Below, in pieces: positions 1 to 12,000 of a DNA stretch of 64,000 bases. The notes beneath the pieces are model-generated. The model did no database searches. It was not told the DNA's origin and saw nothing but the letters and a program-made list of their open reading frames with translations. A program made the position numbers and the translations under genes. Numbering within the stretch: position 1 is the stretch's first letter; the number at the start of each line of letters is the position of its first letter. Source of the stretch: Beaufortia kweichowensis (lineage: Eukaryota; Chordata; Actinopteri; Cypriniformes; Gastromyzontidae); assembly GCA_019155185.1 (NCBI GenBank), contig CM032816.1:10270510-10334509 (forward strand), given 5' to 3'.

Positions 1-3000
1 GTTATCAGGACAGAAACAGCCTTCCATAAATGATGGATGACAGTTTTCGTTTAGACATGGTTGCTCCACAATTTTATCATTATACCTAGAGCAGATTGAT
101 GACGTTTCAGATTGATGAGTATTCAGTATTTCAGTTTCATCATATATTGTAATACTATAAATATGGACTGTTATTGATGCAGTGTAGACTTTTACCCTGT
201 ACTGCAGGTTTTGTCCGTCTTAGGTCCACATGCCTTGTATACTTTGTGACTAGGGCATTTGTATGCTGTTATGAGAAAACAATGATAATCAAAAGATTTT
301 GTGTATGTCCTCACATTATATCCAGTGCTGTTTTATGGTTGTTTATTTCTGCTTTCTTACCACATAGTCCTTTTAGATTAGGTGAATTTCTCCAGTCGAC
401 ACAGACAGACACCTGACCACACAACTGTGCATAGGCCTCCACGCTCGTGCAGGCAATAGATTCATTATTCATGTGGCACGTGTCATATTTGCAGGCTTTA
501 TAATAACTTTCATAAGGAATACTTTGATGGCAGCTTTTAAACAAACTGTGAAGAAAATGCAACATGTGAAGCCTAGTTTGGGATATTTGGTTTTTAAATG
601 TGAAAAGAAAGCATGCAACTTGTCAACTCTTAAAAATATAGGTGCTTCACGATGCCATAGAAGAACCATTTCGTACTTTTGACTTTGACATGCAAGAACC
701 TTTTTGTTTAACAAAAGGTACTTTGTCGTGGAAAAAAGTAAGAAAGTATTTTGAAAATGTAAGAAAATGAGAAATTTTGAGAGCTTTTTACTGAACAGTT
801 CTTCGAGGAACTAAAAATGTTTTTTCTGTGACATGAACTGTGAAGAACCTTTGTGTATAACCACCGAAATTAAACAATGTCCACCAAACTTTATTATGAA
901 TTAGTTTAACGGTTTTCTGCACTTTCTAATTCGGGTCTTACTCGCTCTTGATGACGTCACATGCTGTTAAATTGCAGGGGGTAGGTGGAATTGTAGGCGA
1001 TGGTATAACTGTATCACTGCAACCTGGTGGTACCATCCAAAGTCCTGCCATTTGCTCACATGATTGGTGAATCGTTCCATTTGGAAGTCTGCAGTCATTT
1101 GCAATACTGTTGTCACAAACACCTGAAAATTTAAGCAGAATAAGTTGAATGCTTGCCGTGGCTTTGATATCAGGACAATTTTCATGTCAACTTTGCTTTC
1201 TAAACATGGTCAGATGGTTAAAACAATCTATTCTTTACCATAAATAGATGTGTTGTGGACTTGTACTTACCACACTGTCCCTCTGTATTACCTTTGAAGT
1301 AGGAGAATGGAAGTTTCACCTCAAAACCTTGATGATTAACTAAAATTTGAGCTTGGATTTCAGAGATTTGCAAGACCACTGCTATGCCAGATGTGGTGAT
1401 GGTGAGGACTTCATTCACGAATGTGAGCATTTTCTTCTCATCATTGACATAGACCTGTAGTAAACAAGACATATTTTCTTGCTGTTGTTGCTTCACTGGA
1501 TATATTTTGAAATCTTTATTTTATATATTTAACTGCATGATTATAATGTTAATTTACATAACATTTTTATAATGGCAGTTTTCAGTAACCAGTTGAGAAA
1601 CAATGCTATAGGAAGCTTAGCATGTAAATGTTTGTGAATGATACGTTTTCACACCTACCTCGACCTGTTTAGTGTTGCTCGTCATTTTGATTTTATAGGA
1701 TTTGTAATATACTGTCACATACTCGGGGCAAGCCAGGTGTTTTTTAACATCACAGTAGTAGTTTTTAACATGGACACTGATATTGTATTTTGGGATAATT
1801 TCTTTGACCAACACATATGTACAGTTTCCTTGGAAAGCATAGTATTTTCCATCAAAGGTGTTGTAGTGAGGGTCACCCCAGCCAGTGCATCTACCTGTCA
1901 AACAAAGGTATCCCAGTTACAGCACATGCCAGGGTTGGGGTGTTAGCAGGATTCAGATTAATAATGTTAACATGCTTTATACTCACATGGACATTCATAT
2001 TTAGCACAGCAGCCATTGTTATAATACACCAGCTCTGGTTTTAGTGCATTGGAACATTTAGTATGATTGGTTTGGTCACACTGTACAGGTTTATCGATAA
2101 CTTTGCCGTTACTGCACATTTTGTTAACACATTTCTCTGTCCAGGATTCCCCATTCTAGATAAAATAAAAAACCGAGAATAAAAAATAGGTTATTATTTA
2201 TTGCTTGTGGTTTTGTTAGGTGTAGCACAAGTCTATGGTATCACTACATTATATCTTCTTATATTTCAGGTTTGTCCAGTCCTGCTCCTGAAGTGCCACT
2301 CTCCTGCAAAACCTCCAACTCTGCAACCAAAATCCCGTCTTATGGCAGAATGTAGTGAGTTAGGTGAAGTATGTTCTTCCTGATTGTTAAAGAAGTATGT
2401 TCTATAGTTGTAGTATGTGTGGGTGCAGTATCTGTAAATTCCAGTTGTCCACCATGTTTTCACTGTCCTGAGACCTGCATGTTTGTTCACCTGTGACTAA
2501 TAATAGCCACATTAATAATTCACTCATGCAGTATTTATATCTGTATCACTTACCACCCAGCTCAAAGTTTACTAGTATTATTAATTTATGAACTTTTAGT
2601 TTGGCAGGTCAGTGTCCATCTGATGCATTCTGGGAAATCGTGATGGTAGACCTTCTGGGCTTTTATCTCCTACTGTTTTTTCCCCACTATATTGTATTGA
2701 AGTAGGCACAGGGAAGGTTTTCAGAATTGTTTCAAATGTATAGTTAGATGTGTTTGATTTGGGTTAGAGCTACACTGTGTATAATACTTTAGCGCTTTGT
2801 ATAACTAAAAGGATGTATATGAGTCATCTTGTGGCCCTCTTGGACGTTTGTTTAGGTCCTCTAGGTGCCCTTGTTGAGAAACAGTGCTGTAGCTCATTTG
2901 GTAAAGCATTTTGTTAGCATCACAAAGTTAATGGGCTTGCTCCATACATGGTGATAAACGCACTGTACAGAATTAATGCTTAAAGCTTTTGCCAGATACA

Positions 3001-6000
3001 TTGATGCAAATGTAAAATACCTTCCGGTTGACCTCTGTACAGTCCCAAACTGGAGGGAGTGAGGTGCATGGATGCGAGTCTATCACAATATTGCAAGAGG
3101 AGTTGCATTTAGCAGTGAAACACCAACCCGCGTTGTCTGTTTTATTGTAGATGGTAGTCTCTATAGTTAGAATCAGATATTGTACAGTGTAAGTTACACA
3201 TATTAAACTATTCCATCATAAAATGCTTGAAAAATATTGGAAACATTAGAAATTTTAACATAGGCCTTGTAATAAAATACCACTTACCTTGTGGGTATGT
3301 TGCATTTAAGTATTTGCAATGACATAAAACTTGAGGTGACACCTTTTTTGTTGTAGGGGTAGTAGACTCTGTATGTACATAGAACGGGGTCGAAGACGTG
3401 ATTGATGGTGTTACAGTGGATGATGTGGTTGATGGTGTTACAGTGGATGATGTGGTCGTAGGTGTCTCTGTTGATGTGGTTGATGGTGTTACAGTGGATG
3501 ATGTGGTCGTAGGTGTCTCTGTTGATGTGGTTGATGGTGTTACAGTAGATGATGTGGTCGTAGGTGTCTCTGTTGATGTGGTTGGTGGTGTTACAGTAGA
3601 TAATGTGGATGGAGTTGTCTCTGTTGATGTGGTTGATGGTGTTACAGTAGATGATGTGGTCGTAGGTGTCTCTGTTGATGTGGTTGGTGGTGTTACAGTA
3701 GATGTTGTGGTTGGAGGTGTCTCTGTTGATGTGGTTGATGGTGTTACAGTGGATGATGTGGTCGTAGGTGTCTCTGTTGATGTGGTTGGTGGTGTTACAG
3801 TAGATGATGTGGTCGTAGGTGTCTCTGTTGATGTGGTTGATGGTGTTACAGTAGATGTTGTGGTTGTAGGTGTCTCTGTTGATGTGGTTGATGGTGGTGT
3901 TACAGTAGTTGTTGTGGTCGAGGTGTCTCTGCTGATGTGGTTGATGGTGTTACAGTAGATGATGATGTCGTAGGTGTCTCTGTTGATGTGGTTGATGGTG
4001 TTACAGTAGATGATGTGGTCGTAGGTGTCTCTGTTGATGTGGTTGATGGTGTTACAGTAGATGTTGTGGTCGTAGGCGTCTCTGTTGATGTGGTTGATGG
4101 TGTTACAGTAGATGATGTGGTCGTAGGTGTCTGTTGATGTCTCTGATGGGTTGATGGTGTTACAGTAGATGATGTGGTCGTAGGTGTCTCTGTTGATGTG
4201 GTTGATGGTGTTTCAGTAGATGATGTGGTCATAGGTGTCTCTGTTGATGTGGTTGATGGTGTTACAGCAGATGATGTGGTCGTAGGTGTCTCTGTTGATG
4301 TGGTTGATGGTGTTACAGTAGATGATGTGGTCGTAGGTGTCTCTGTTGATGTGGTTGATGGTGTTACAGTAGATGTTGTGGTCGTAGGTGTCTCTGTTGA
4401 TGTGGTTGATGGTGTTACAGTAGATGATGATGTTGTAGGTGTCTCTGTTGATGTGGTTGATGGTGTTACAGTAGATGATGTGGTCGTAGGGTGTCTCTGT
4501 TGATGTGGTTGATGGTGTTACAGTAGATGATGTGGTCATAGGTGTCTCTGTTGATGTGGTTGATGGTGTTACAGTAGATGTTGTGGTTGTAGGTGTCTCT
4601 GTTGATGTGGTTGATGGTGTTACAGTAGATGATGATGTTGTAGGTGTCTCTGTTGATGTGGTTGATGGTGTTACAGTAGATGATGTGGTCGTAGGTGTCT
4701 CTGTTGATGTGGTTGATGGTGTTACAGTAGATGATGTGGTCGTAGGTGTCTCTGTTGATGTGGTTGATGGTGTTACAGTAGTTGTTGTGGTTGGAGCACA
4801 CATGTCTTCGCAACATTTTACACGTATTTTATAATTATAACAACGTGACGGTATACCATCTGCATTTTCTTCATTTGAACATGTCAGTCCAACGGATGTG
4901 TTACAGGATAATTTTTGTCCTAACTCTTCTAAGGATCTTTCTGGATAATCTACTGCCCTACACTCAATCTCTCCAGGCTTTTGACAGGTAATTTTTCCTG
5001 ATGTCCATAATTCATTAATGGATTCATTTTCAAATCCATAGGAATCTTCACTGGGTGTGTTGTTGTCAAACCACTCTGACCACTCACAGTCACAAGTGTA
5101 AGGTGTGTGTGTTGATGGTGTTACAGTAGATGTTGTGGTCGTAGGTGTCTCTGTTGATGTGGTTGATGGTGTTACAGTAGATGATGATGTCGTAGGCGTC
5201 TCTGTTGATGTGGTTGATGGTGTTACAGTTAGATGATGTGGTCGTAGGCAGTTGATGTGGTTGATGGTGTTACAGTAGATGATGTGGTCGTAGGTGTCTC
5301 TGTTGATGTGGTTGATGGTGTTACAGTAGATGATGTGGTCGTAGGTGTCTCTGTTGATGTGGTTGATGGTGTTACAGTAGATGATGTGGTCGTAGGTGTC
5401 TCTGTTGATGTGGTTGATGGTGTTACAGTAGATGATGTGGTCGTAGGTGTCTCTGTTGATGTGGTTGATGGTGTTACAGTAGATGTTGTGGTCGTAGGTG
5501 TCTCTGTTGATGTGGTTGATGGTGTTACAGTAGATGTTGTGGTCGTCTCTGTTGATGTGGTTGATGGTGTTACAGTAGATGTTGTGGTCGAGGGTGTCTC
5601 TGTTGATGTGGTTGATGGTGTTACAGTAGGTGATGTGGTCGAGGTGGTGTCTCTGTTGATGTGGTTGATGGTGTTACAGTAGATGATGTGGTCTGTAGGT
5701 GTCTCTGTTGATGTGGTTGATGGTGTTACAGTAGATGATGTGGTCGTAGGTGTCTCTCTGTTGATGTGGTTGATGGTGTTACAGTAGATGTTGTGGTCGT
5801 AGGTGTCTCTGTTGATGTGGTTGATGGTGTTACAGTAGTTGTTGTGGTTGGAGCACACATGTCTTCACAACATTTTACACGTATTTTATAATTATAACAA
5901 CGTGACGGTATACCATCTGCATTTTCTTCATTTGAACATGTCAAACCAACGGATGTGTTACAGGATACTTTTTGTCCTAAATCTTCTAAGGATCTTTCTG

Positions 6001-9000
6001 GATAATCTACTGCCCTACACTCAATCTCTCCAGGCTTCTGACAGGTAATTTTTCCTGATGTCCATAATTCATTAATGGATTCATTTTCAAATCCATAGGA
6101 ATCTTCACTGGGTGTGTTGTTGTCAAACCACTCTGACCACTCACAGTCACAAGTGTAAGGTGTGTGTGTTGATGGTGTTACAGTAGATGTTGTGGTCGTA
6201 GGCGTCTCTGTTGATGTGGTTGATGGTGTTACAGTAGATGTTGTGGTCGTAGGCGTCTCTGTTGATGTGGTTGATGGTGTTACAGTAGATGATGTGGTCG
6301 TAGGTGTCTCTGTTGATGTGGTTGATGGTGTTACAGTAGATGATGTGGTCGTAGGTGTCTCTGTTGATGTGGTTGATGGTGTTACAGTAGATGATGTGGT
6401 CGTAGGTGTCTCTGTTGATGTGGTTGATGGTGTTACAGTAGATGATGTGGTCGTAGGTGTCTCTGTTGATGTGGTTGATGGTGTTACAGTAGATGATGTG
6501 GTCGTAGGTGTCTCTGTTGATGTGGTTGATGGTGTTACAGTAGATGTTGTGGTGTCTCTGTTGATGTCAGGTTGATGGTCAGTAGGTGTCTCTGTTGATG
6601 TGGTTGATGGTGTTACAGTAGATGTTGTAGTTGTTGTTGTGGTTGGAGCACACATGTCTTCACAACATTTTACACGTGCATTTTATAATTATAACAACGT
6701 GACGGTATACCATCTGCATTTTCTTCATTTGAACATGTCAAACCAACGGATGTGTTACAGGATACTTTTTGTCCTAAATCTTCTAGGGATCTTTCTGGAT
6801 AATCTACTGCCCTACACTCAATCTCTCCAGGCTTCTGACAGGTAATTTTTCCTGATGTCCATAATTCAATAATGGATTCATTTTCAAATCCATAGGAATC
6901 TTCACTGGGTGTGGTGTTGTCAAACCACTCTGACCACTCACAATCACAAGTGTAAGGTGTGTGTTGATGGTGTTACAGTAGATGCTGTGGTCGTGAGGCG
7001 TCTCTGTTGATGTGGTTGATGGTGTTACAGTAGATGTTGTGGTCGTAGGCGTCTCTGTTGATGTGGTTGATGGTGTTACAGTAGATGATGTGGTCGTAGG
7101 TGTCTCTGTTGATGTGGTTGATGGTGTTACAGTAGATGATGTGGTCGTAGGTGTCTCTGTTGATGTGGTTGATGGTGTTACAGTAGATGATGTGGTCGTG
7201 GGGTGTCTCTGTTGATGTGGTTGATGGTGTTACAGTAGATGTTGTGGTCGTAGCACATGTCTCTGTTGATGTGGTTGATGGTGTTACAGTAGTTGTTGTG
7301 GTTGGAGAACACATGTCTTATAACATTTCCTACGTATTTTATAATTATAACAATCTTTCAGCGTGACGGTATACCATCTGCATTTGGATCTTCATTTGAA
7401 CACTGTCAAACCAACGGATGTGTTACAGGATAATTTTGATGTCCTAACTCTTCTAAGGATCTTTCTGGATAATCTACCGTGTTACAGTAGATCAATCTCT
7501 GTTGAGGCTTTTGACAGGTAATTTTTCCTGATGTCCATAATTCATTAATGGATTCATTTCAAATCCATAGGAATCTTCACTGGGTGTGTTGTTGTCAAAC
7601 CACTCTGACCACTCTGACAGTCACAAGTGTAAGGTGGTGTCTCTGTGTGTTGATGGTGTTACAGTAGATGTTGTGGTCGTAGGTGTCTCTGTTGATGTGG
7701 TTGATGGTGTTACAGTAGTTGTTGTGGTTGTAGGTTCACATCTCTGTTGATGTGGTTGATGGTGTTACAGTAGATGATGATGTCGTCCTAAATCTTCTAG
7801 GGATCTCTGTTGATGTGGTTGATAATTTTTCCTGTGTTTACAGTAGATGCTGTGTGTCGAACCACTCTGTCTCTGTTGATGTGGTTGATGGTGTTACAGT
7901 AGATGTTGTGGTCGTAGGCGTCTCTGTTGATGTGGTTGATGGTGTTACAGTAGATGATGTGGTCGTAGGTGTCTCTGTTGATGTGGTTGATGGTGTTACA
8001 GTAGATGATGTGGTCGTGTTACAGTAGGTGTCTCTGTTGATGGTGATGGTGTTACAGTAGATGATGTGGTCGTAGGTGTCTCTGTTGATGTGGTTGATGG
8101 TGTTACAGTAGATGTTGTGGTCGTAGGTGTCTCTGTTGATGTGGTTGATGGTGTTACAGTAGTTGTTGTGGTTGGAGCACACATGTCTTCGCAACATTTT
8201 ACACGTATTTTATAATTATAACAGCGTGACGGTATACCATCTGCATTTTCTTCATTTGAACATGTCAAACCAACGGATGTGTTACAGGATACTTTTTGTC
8301 CTAAATCTTCTAAGGATCTTTCTGGATAATCTACTGCCCTACACTCAATCTCTCCAGGCTTTTGACAGGTAATTTTTCCTGATGTCCATAATTCATTAAT
8401 GGATTCATTTTCAAATCCATAGGAATCTTCACTGGGTGTGTTGTTGTCAAACCACTCTGACCACTCACAGTCACAAGTGTAAGGTGTGTGTGTTGATGGT
8501 GTTACAGTAGATGTTGTGGTTGTAGGTGTCTCTGTTGATGTGGTTGATGGTGTTACAGTAGATGATGATGTCGTAGGCGTCTCTGTTGATGTGGTTGATG
8601 GTGTTACAGTAGATGTTGTGGTCGTAGGCGTCTCTGTTGATGTGGTTGATGGTGTTACAGTAGATGTTGTGGTCGTAGGCGTCTCTGTTGATGTGGTTGA
8701 TGGTGTTACAGTAGATGTTGTGGTCGTAGGCGTCTCTGTTGATGTGGTTGATGGTGTTACAGTAGATGATGTGGTCGTAGGTGTCTCTGTTGATGTGGTT
8801 GATGGTGTTACAGTAGATGATGTGGTCGTAGGTGTCTCTGTTGATGTGGTTGATGGTGTTACAGTAGATGATGTGGTCGTAGGTGTCTCTGTTGATGTGG
8901 TTGATGGTGTTACAGTAGATGATGTGGTCATAGGTGTCTCTGTTGATGTGGTTGATGGTGTTACAGTAGTTGTTGTGGTTGGAGCACACATGTCTTCACA

Positions 9001-12000
9001 ACATTTTACACGTATTTTATAATTATAACAACGTGACGGTATACCATCTGCATTTTCTTCATTTGAACATGTCAAACCAACGGATGTGTTACAGGATAAT
9101 TTTTGTCCTAACTCTTCTAGGGATCTTTCTGGATAATCTACTGCCCTACACTCAATCTCTCCGGGCTTCTGACAGGTAATTTTTCCTGATGTCCATAATT
9201 CATTAATGGATTCATTTTCAAATCCATAGGAATCTTCACTGGGTGTGTTGTTGTCAAACCACTCTGACCACTCACAGTCACAAGTGTAAGGTGTGTGTGT
9301 TGATGGTGTTACAGTAGATGTTGTGGTCGTAGGTGTCTCTGTTGATGTGGTTGATGGTGTTACAGTAGTTGTTGTGGTCGTAGGCGTCTCTGTTGATGTG
9401 GTTGATGGTGTTACAGTAGTTGTTGTGGTCGTAGGCGTCTCTGTTGATGTGGTTGATGGTGTTACAGTAGTTGTTGTGGTCGTAGGTGTCTCTGTTGATG
9501 TGGTTGATGATGTTACAGTAGATGATGTTGTCGTAGGTGTCTCTGTTGATGTGGTTGATGGTGTTATCGTAGATGTGCTTGTTGGTGTCTCTGTTGATGT
9601 AGGTGTAGTGGTTGTAAAAGTGAAAGGTGTGGTAGTTGATGTGTCACACTCAGTAATTATTCTGTTAATTTCCCCGTTTGGCCCACACACAGCAGTGAAG
9701 CATATACTGTTTCCATCAGTAGTATTGTAAACTACAGCCCCAGGAGGAAATAACTTCCCATCATAAAAGCAGTATGAACATTTTTCGATTGGAACACACT
9801 TCATCGTCTCCTCCCTCAAATATGGACTCTCTGAAGGGCACTGAAGAAAACATCCTATAAAGGTAATAAAAAGAAAGCTTATCTTTTATTAGATGTAGAC
9901 ATCAAAATAACACATTGGCATTGAGCCTTTGTTACGTTATTGCTTGATTTAGTTTTTTCTTACCTTCAAGAAGTGGTATTTGAACAGCATTTCTGGAGCA
10001 TTTTCCATAGGGGTTTTTGCAGGTTTTCATGCAGGTTGAGCTACAGTTGTTATAGTGCCACAAACATTCTCCAGGAGCATTGTAGTAGTCACAGAATAAT
10101 GCTGCGAAATAAACCATTTCAGTCAGAACAATGACAAAATTTAAAATCATGTCTTATTTGTGTATGTTTATGAATGAAAGAAGTGTGTGGACGTACGACA
10201 AATGTTTGGGCTACGCCATGCCACACAAGCTCCTCTTTTGCGGCATTCAGCGGCGTAAGCTGAAACTGCAGTACAGAAACAATCACAGTCCCCACCGGTG
10301 TCACATGCATAGGTGTCTTTTACGCAGGCATCATAGTATGGGAAAGAGTCCACCTAGAGTCGGGACAATCAGACATGTAGGACTTTTAACATGGTAACCA
10401 CACTAGGGCCTGGTTGCACCAGCTGGATGTAAACAAAGACTTGTAATAAATATTTACACTTGTTACCATCTTAAATTATTACTAAGTGCAGTTACGCTCT
10501 TAGTTGGTTTTGAATTGGGCAGATTTTTTGTATTAGAAATGTTACTTACTAATGAATGACAGTCTTTAAAGACATCGCTTGTAATGGTGCTGCAGTGTTT
10601 GACGGCCCTGGCTTTCCGGTGATCGTTTATCTGACAAGGGTCCATCGTGCTGTTCACTTCCGGACAGCTGGAAATCACCTTCCAGCTATTCGCAAACAGC
10701 ACCGCATCAGTGACCCCTTCTCCATTGTGCCTCACAAAGTCATTATTGGCGTTATCGTCAAAGTTTCCACAGAGTCCACACACCTTATCCTGATATTAAG
10801 ATCACATTTACGTTTAGGTGATGTGGTTGTGTATGTAGCAACATATGTATGTGTAATGCATACCTTTAAGCTGTGATGGAGTTGGAGCATTAGACTTGTT
10901 TTGCCGTCCCAGATCAAGTTTAAAAGATTTTCAACCTCTATGATAGTGTATATCCCAGCAGAATAGATTTGATATCGGTAATCGGTTCCATTGCTTTCAA
11001 CAGTTTTGATCCCATCTTCAGATAAGATAATGTTGTATCTCTACAGGATTTAAATAGTCAGTGCAATTACAGATTGATTCTATTGCTTTTGTTTATTGTC
11101 CATTTTATGATACTTAAATAGTACACTTTGAGATGTGAAATAAACTTACCCCAAAAAATAGATTGGATTTAAGGCAAATGTAGTTGGTGGAACTACAGGG
11201 AATGTTCTCCTTAACGAGGCGAAAGGAGGAAGTGCTCTCTGCATCGCAGTTATCCTGTTGGGTTTACACAAGTCAGGTTAGGAAATATTTTCCCCAGTTC
11301 ATAAAATTAAATTTATGACATGGTATAACTATACGTTAAGCAATGTTTTAATAGAGTTTACTTGATATTGTACAGTAAAGTTACTTTTTAGTTTATCTAC
11401 CTTTTGGAGTGCTTTCATTTAGAAAAAGAGTCTTAGCTCAAAGCAATAATTCGGATGTAACAAAGTAACAAGTGCCAAAAAAAATTCTCATATATGTTTT
11501 AAATTTCAGCCACATGGTGTTTTTTGGTGTATTTAAAATAGACGGTTTATTCATTTACCTCTGCACAAAACCGCAAAGAAATACCTTTTCTAAAATGAAT
11601 AATGTCCTATTTTTAAACGACGTTTATAGTCATTTCATTCAAATGAATTCTTCATGTTTAAAGACACAGTAAAGGAAAAAACATACACTTGCTAAGATGT
11701 ATTCACAGGCTCCAAAGAAAGAATATCTTTTGCCATCAAAAGTCATAAAGTGACCTTCGCCATAGGTGGTACAGGTGCCATAACAGTCTTTTTCTGTACA
11801 GTTCCACATCCCATCTTTGCATGTGCTGAAATACAAACAGTTAAATAAATAACTGCTTCTCAATACTGTTCAGTATCACAAAAAGAAATATACGGTTCAT
11901 ACAATAACCAAATGTTGTGTAGTCAGACTCATTCCAAAGTGTTTTTTATTTTTATGCATATTTGATATTTGTTTTCAAACTAATTCCAAGCATTTTGAAA

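Larger units (their letters stand above)
3288..9854 (-). repeat. Mucin PTS exon of gene B: 48-bp minisatellite with six CysD cassettes
   Basis: A single 6.57-kb exon. It opens with a Cys-rich segment (GCFLQCPSESPYLREETMKC...) and closes with VLCHCKYLNATYPQ before the donor at 3286-3287. The body is a minisatellite whose 48-bp unit encodes TTSSTVTPSTTSTETP, an O-glycosylation substrate. Array blocks lie at about 3398-4797, 5113-5854, 6165-6649, 6965-7300, 7650-8178, 8490-8985 and 9297-9600, separated by CysD modules. Because the period is a multiple of 3, all frames on both strands stay largely open; those antisense reading frames are not genes. The plus strand is almost devoid of C in the arrays. 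Several 1-, 2- and 8-nt irregularities break the Thr/Ser/Pro frame (see findings). Confidence 0.92.

Noticed and set aside
3900..4816. Minus-strand frames of 'NTINHINRDTYDHIIYC' repeats
   Set aside because: Another frame of the same minisatellite; it lacks the Thr/Ser/Pro composition and appears only after indels.
6650..7640. Gene B as a pseudogene because of stops in the repeat exon
   Set aside because: All other exons are open with sound splice sites and conserved Cys patterns. The lesions lie in the part of the sequence most prone to error.
3398..9730. Regularly spaced repeats resembling a CRISPR-like array
   Set aside because: Units are directly adjacent with no unique spacers, encode Thr/Ser/Pro, and sit inside a vertebrate mucin exon.
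10131..10397. Plus-strand frames opposite mucin C8 and VWD exons
   Set aside because: Shadows of the minus-strand exons, which show the conserved Cys-rich domains in the correct frame.
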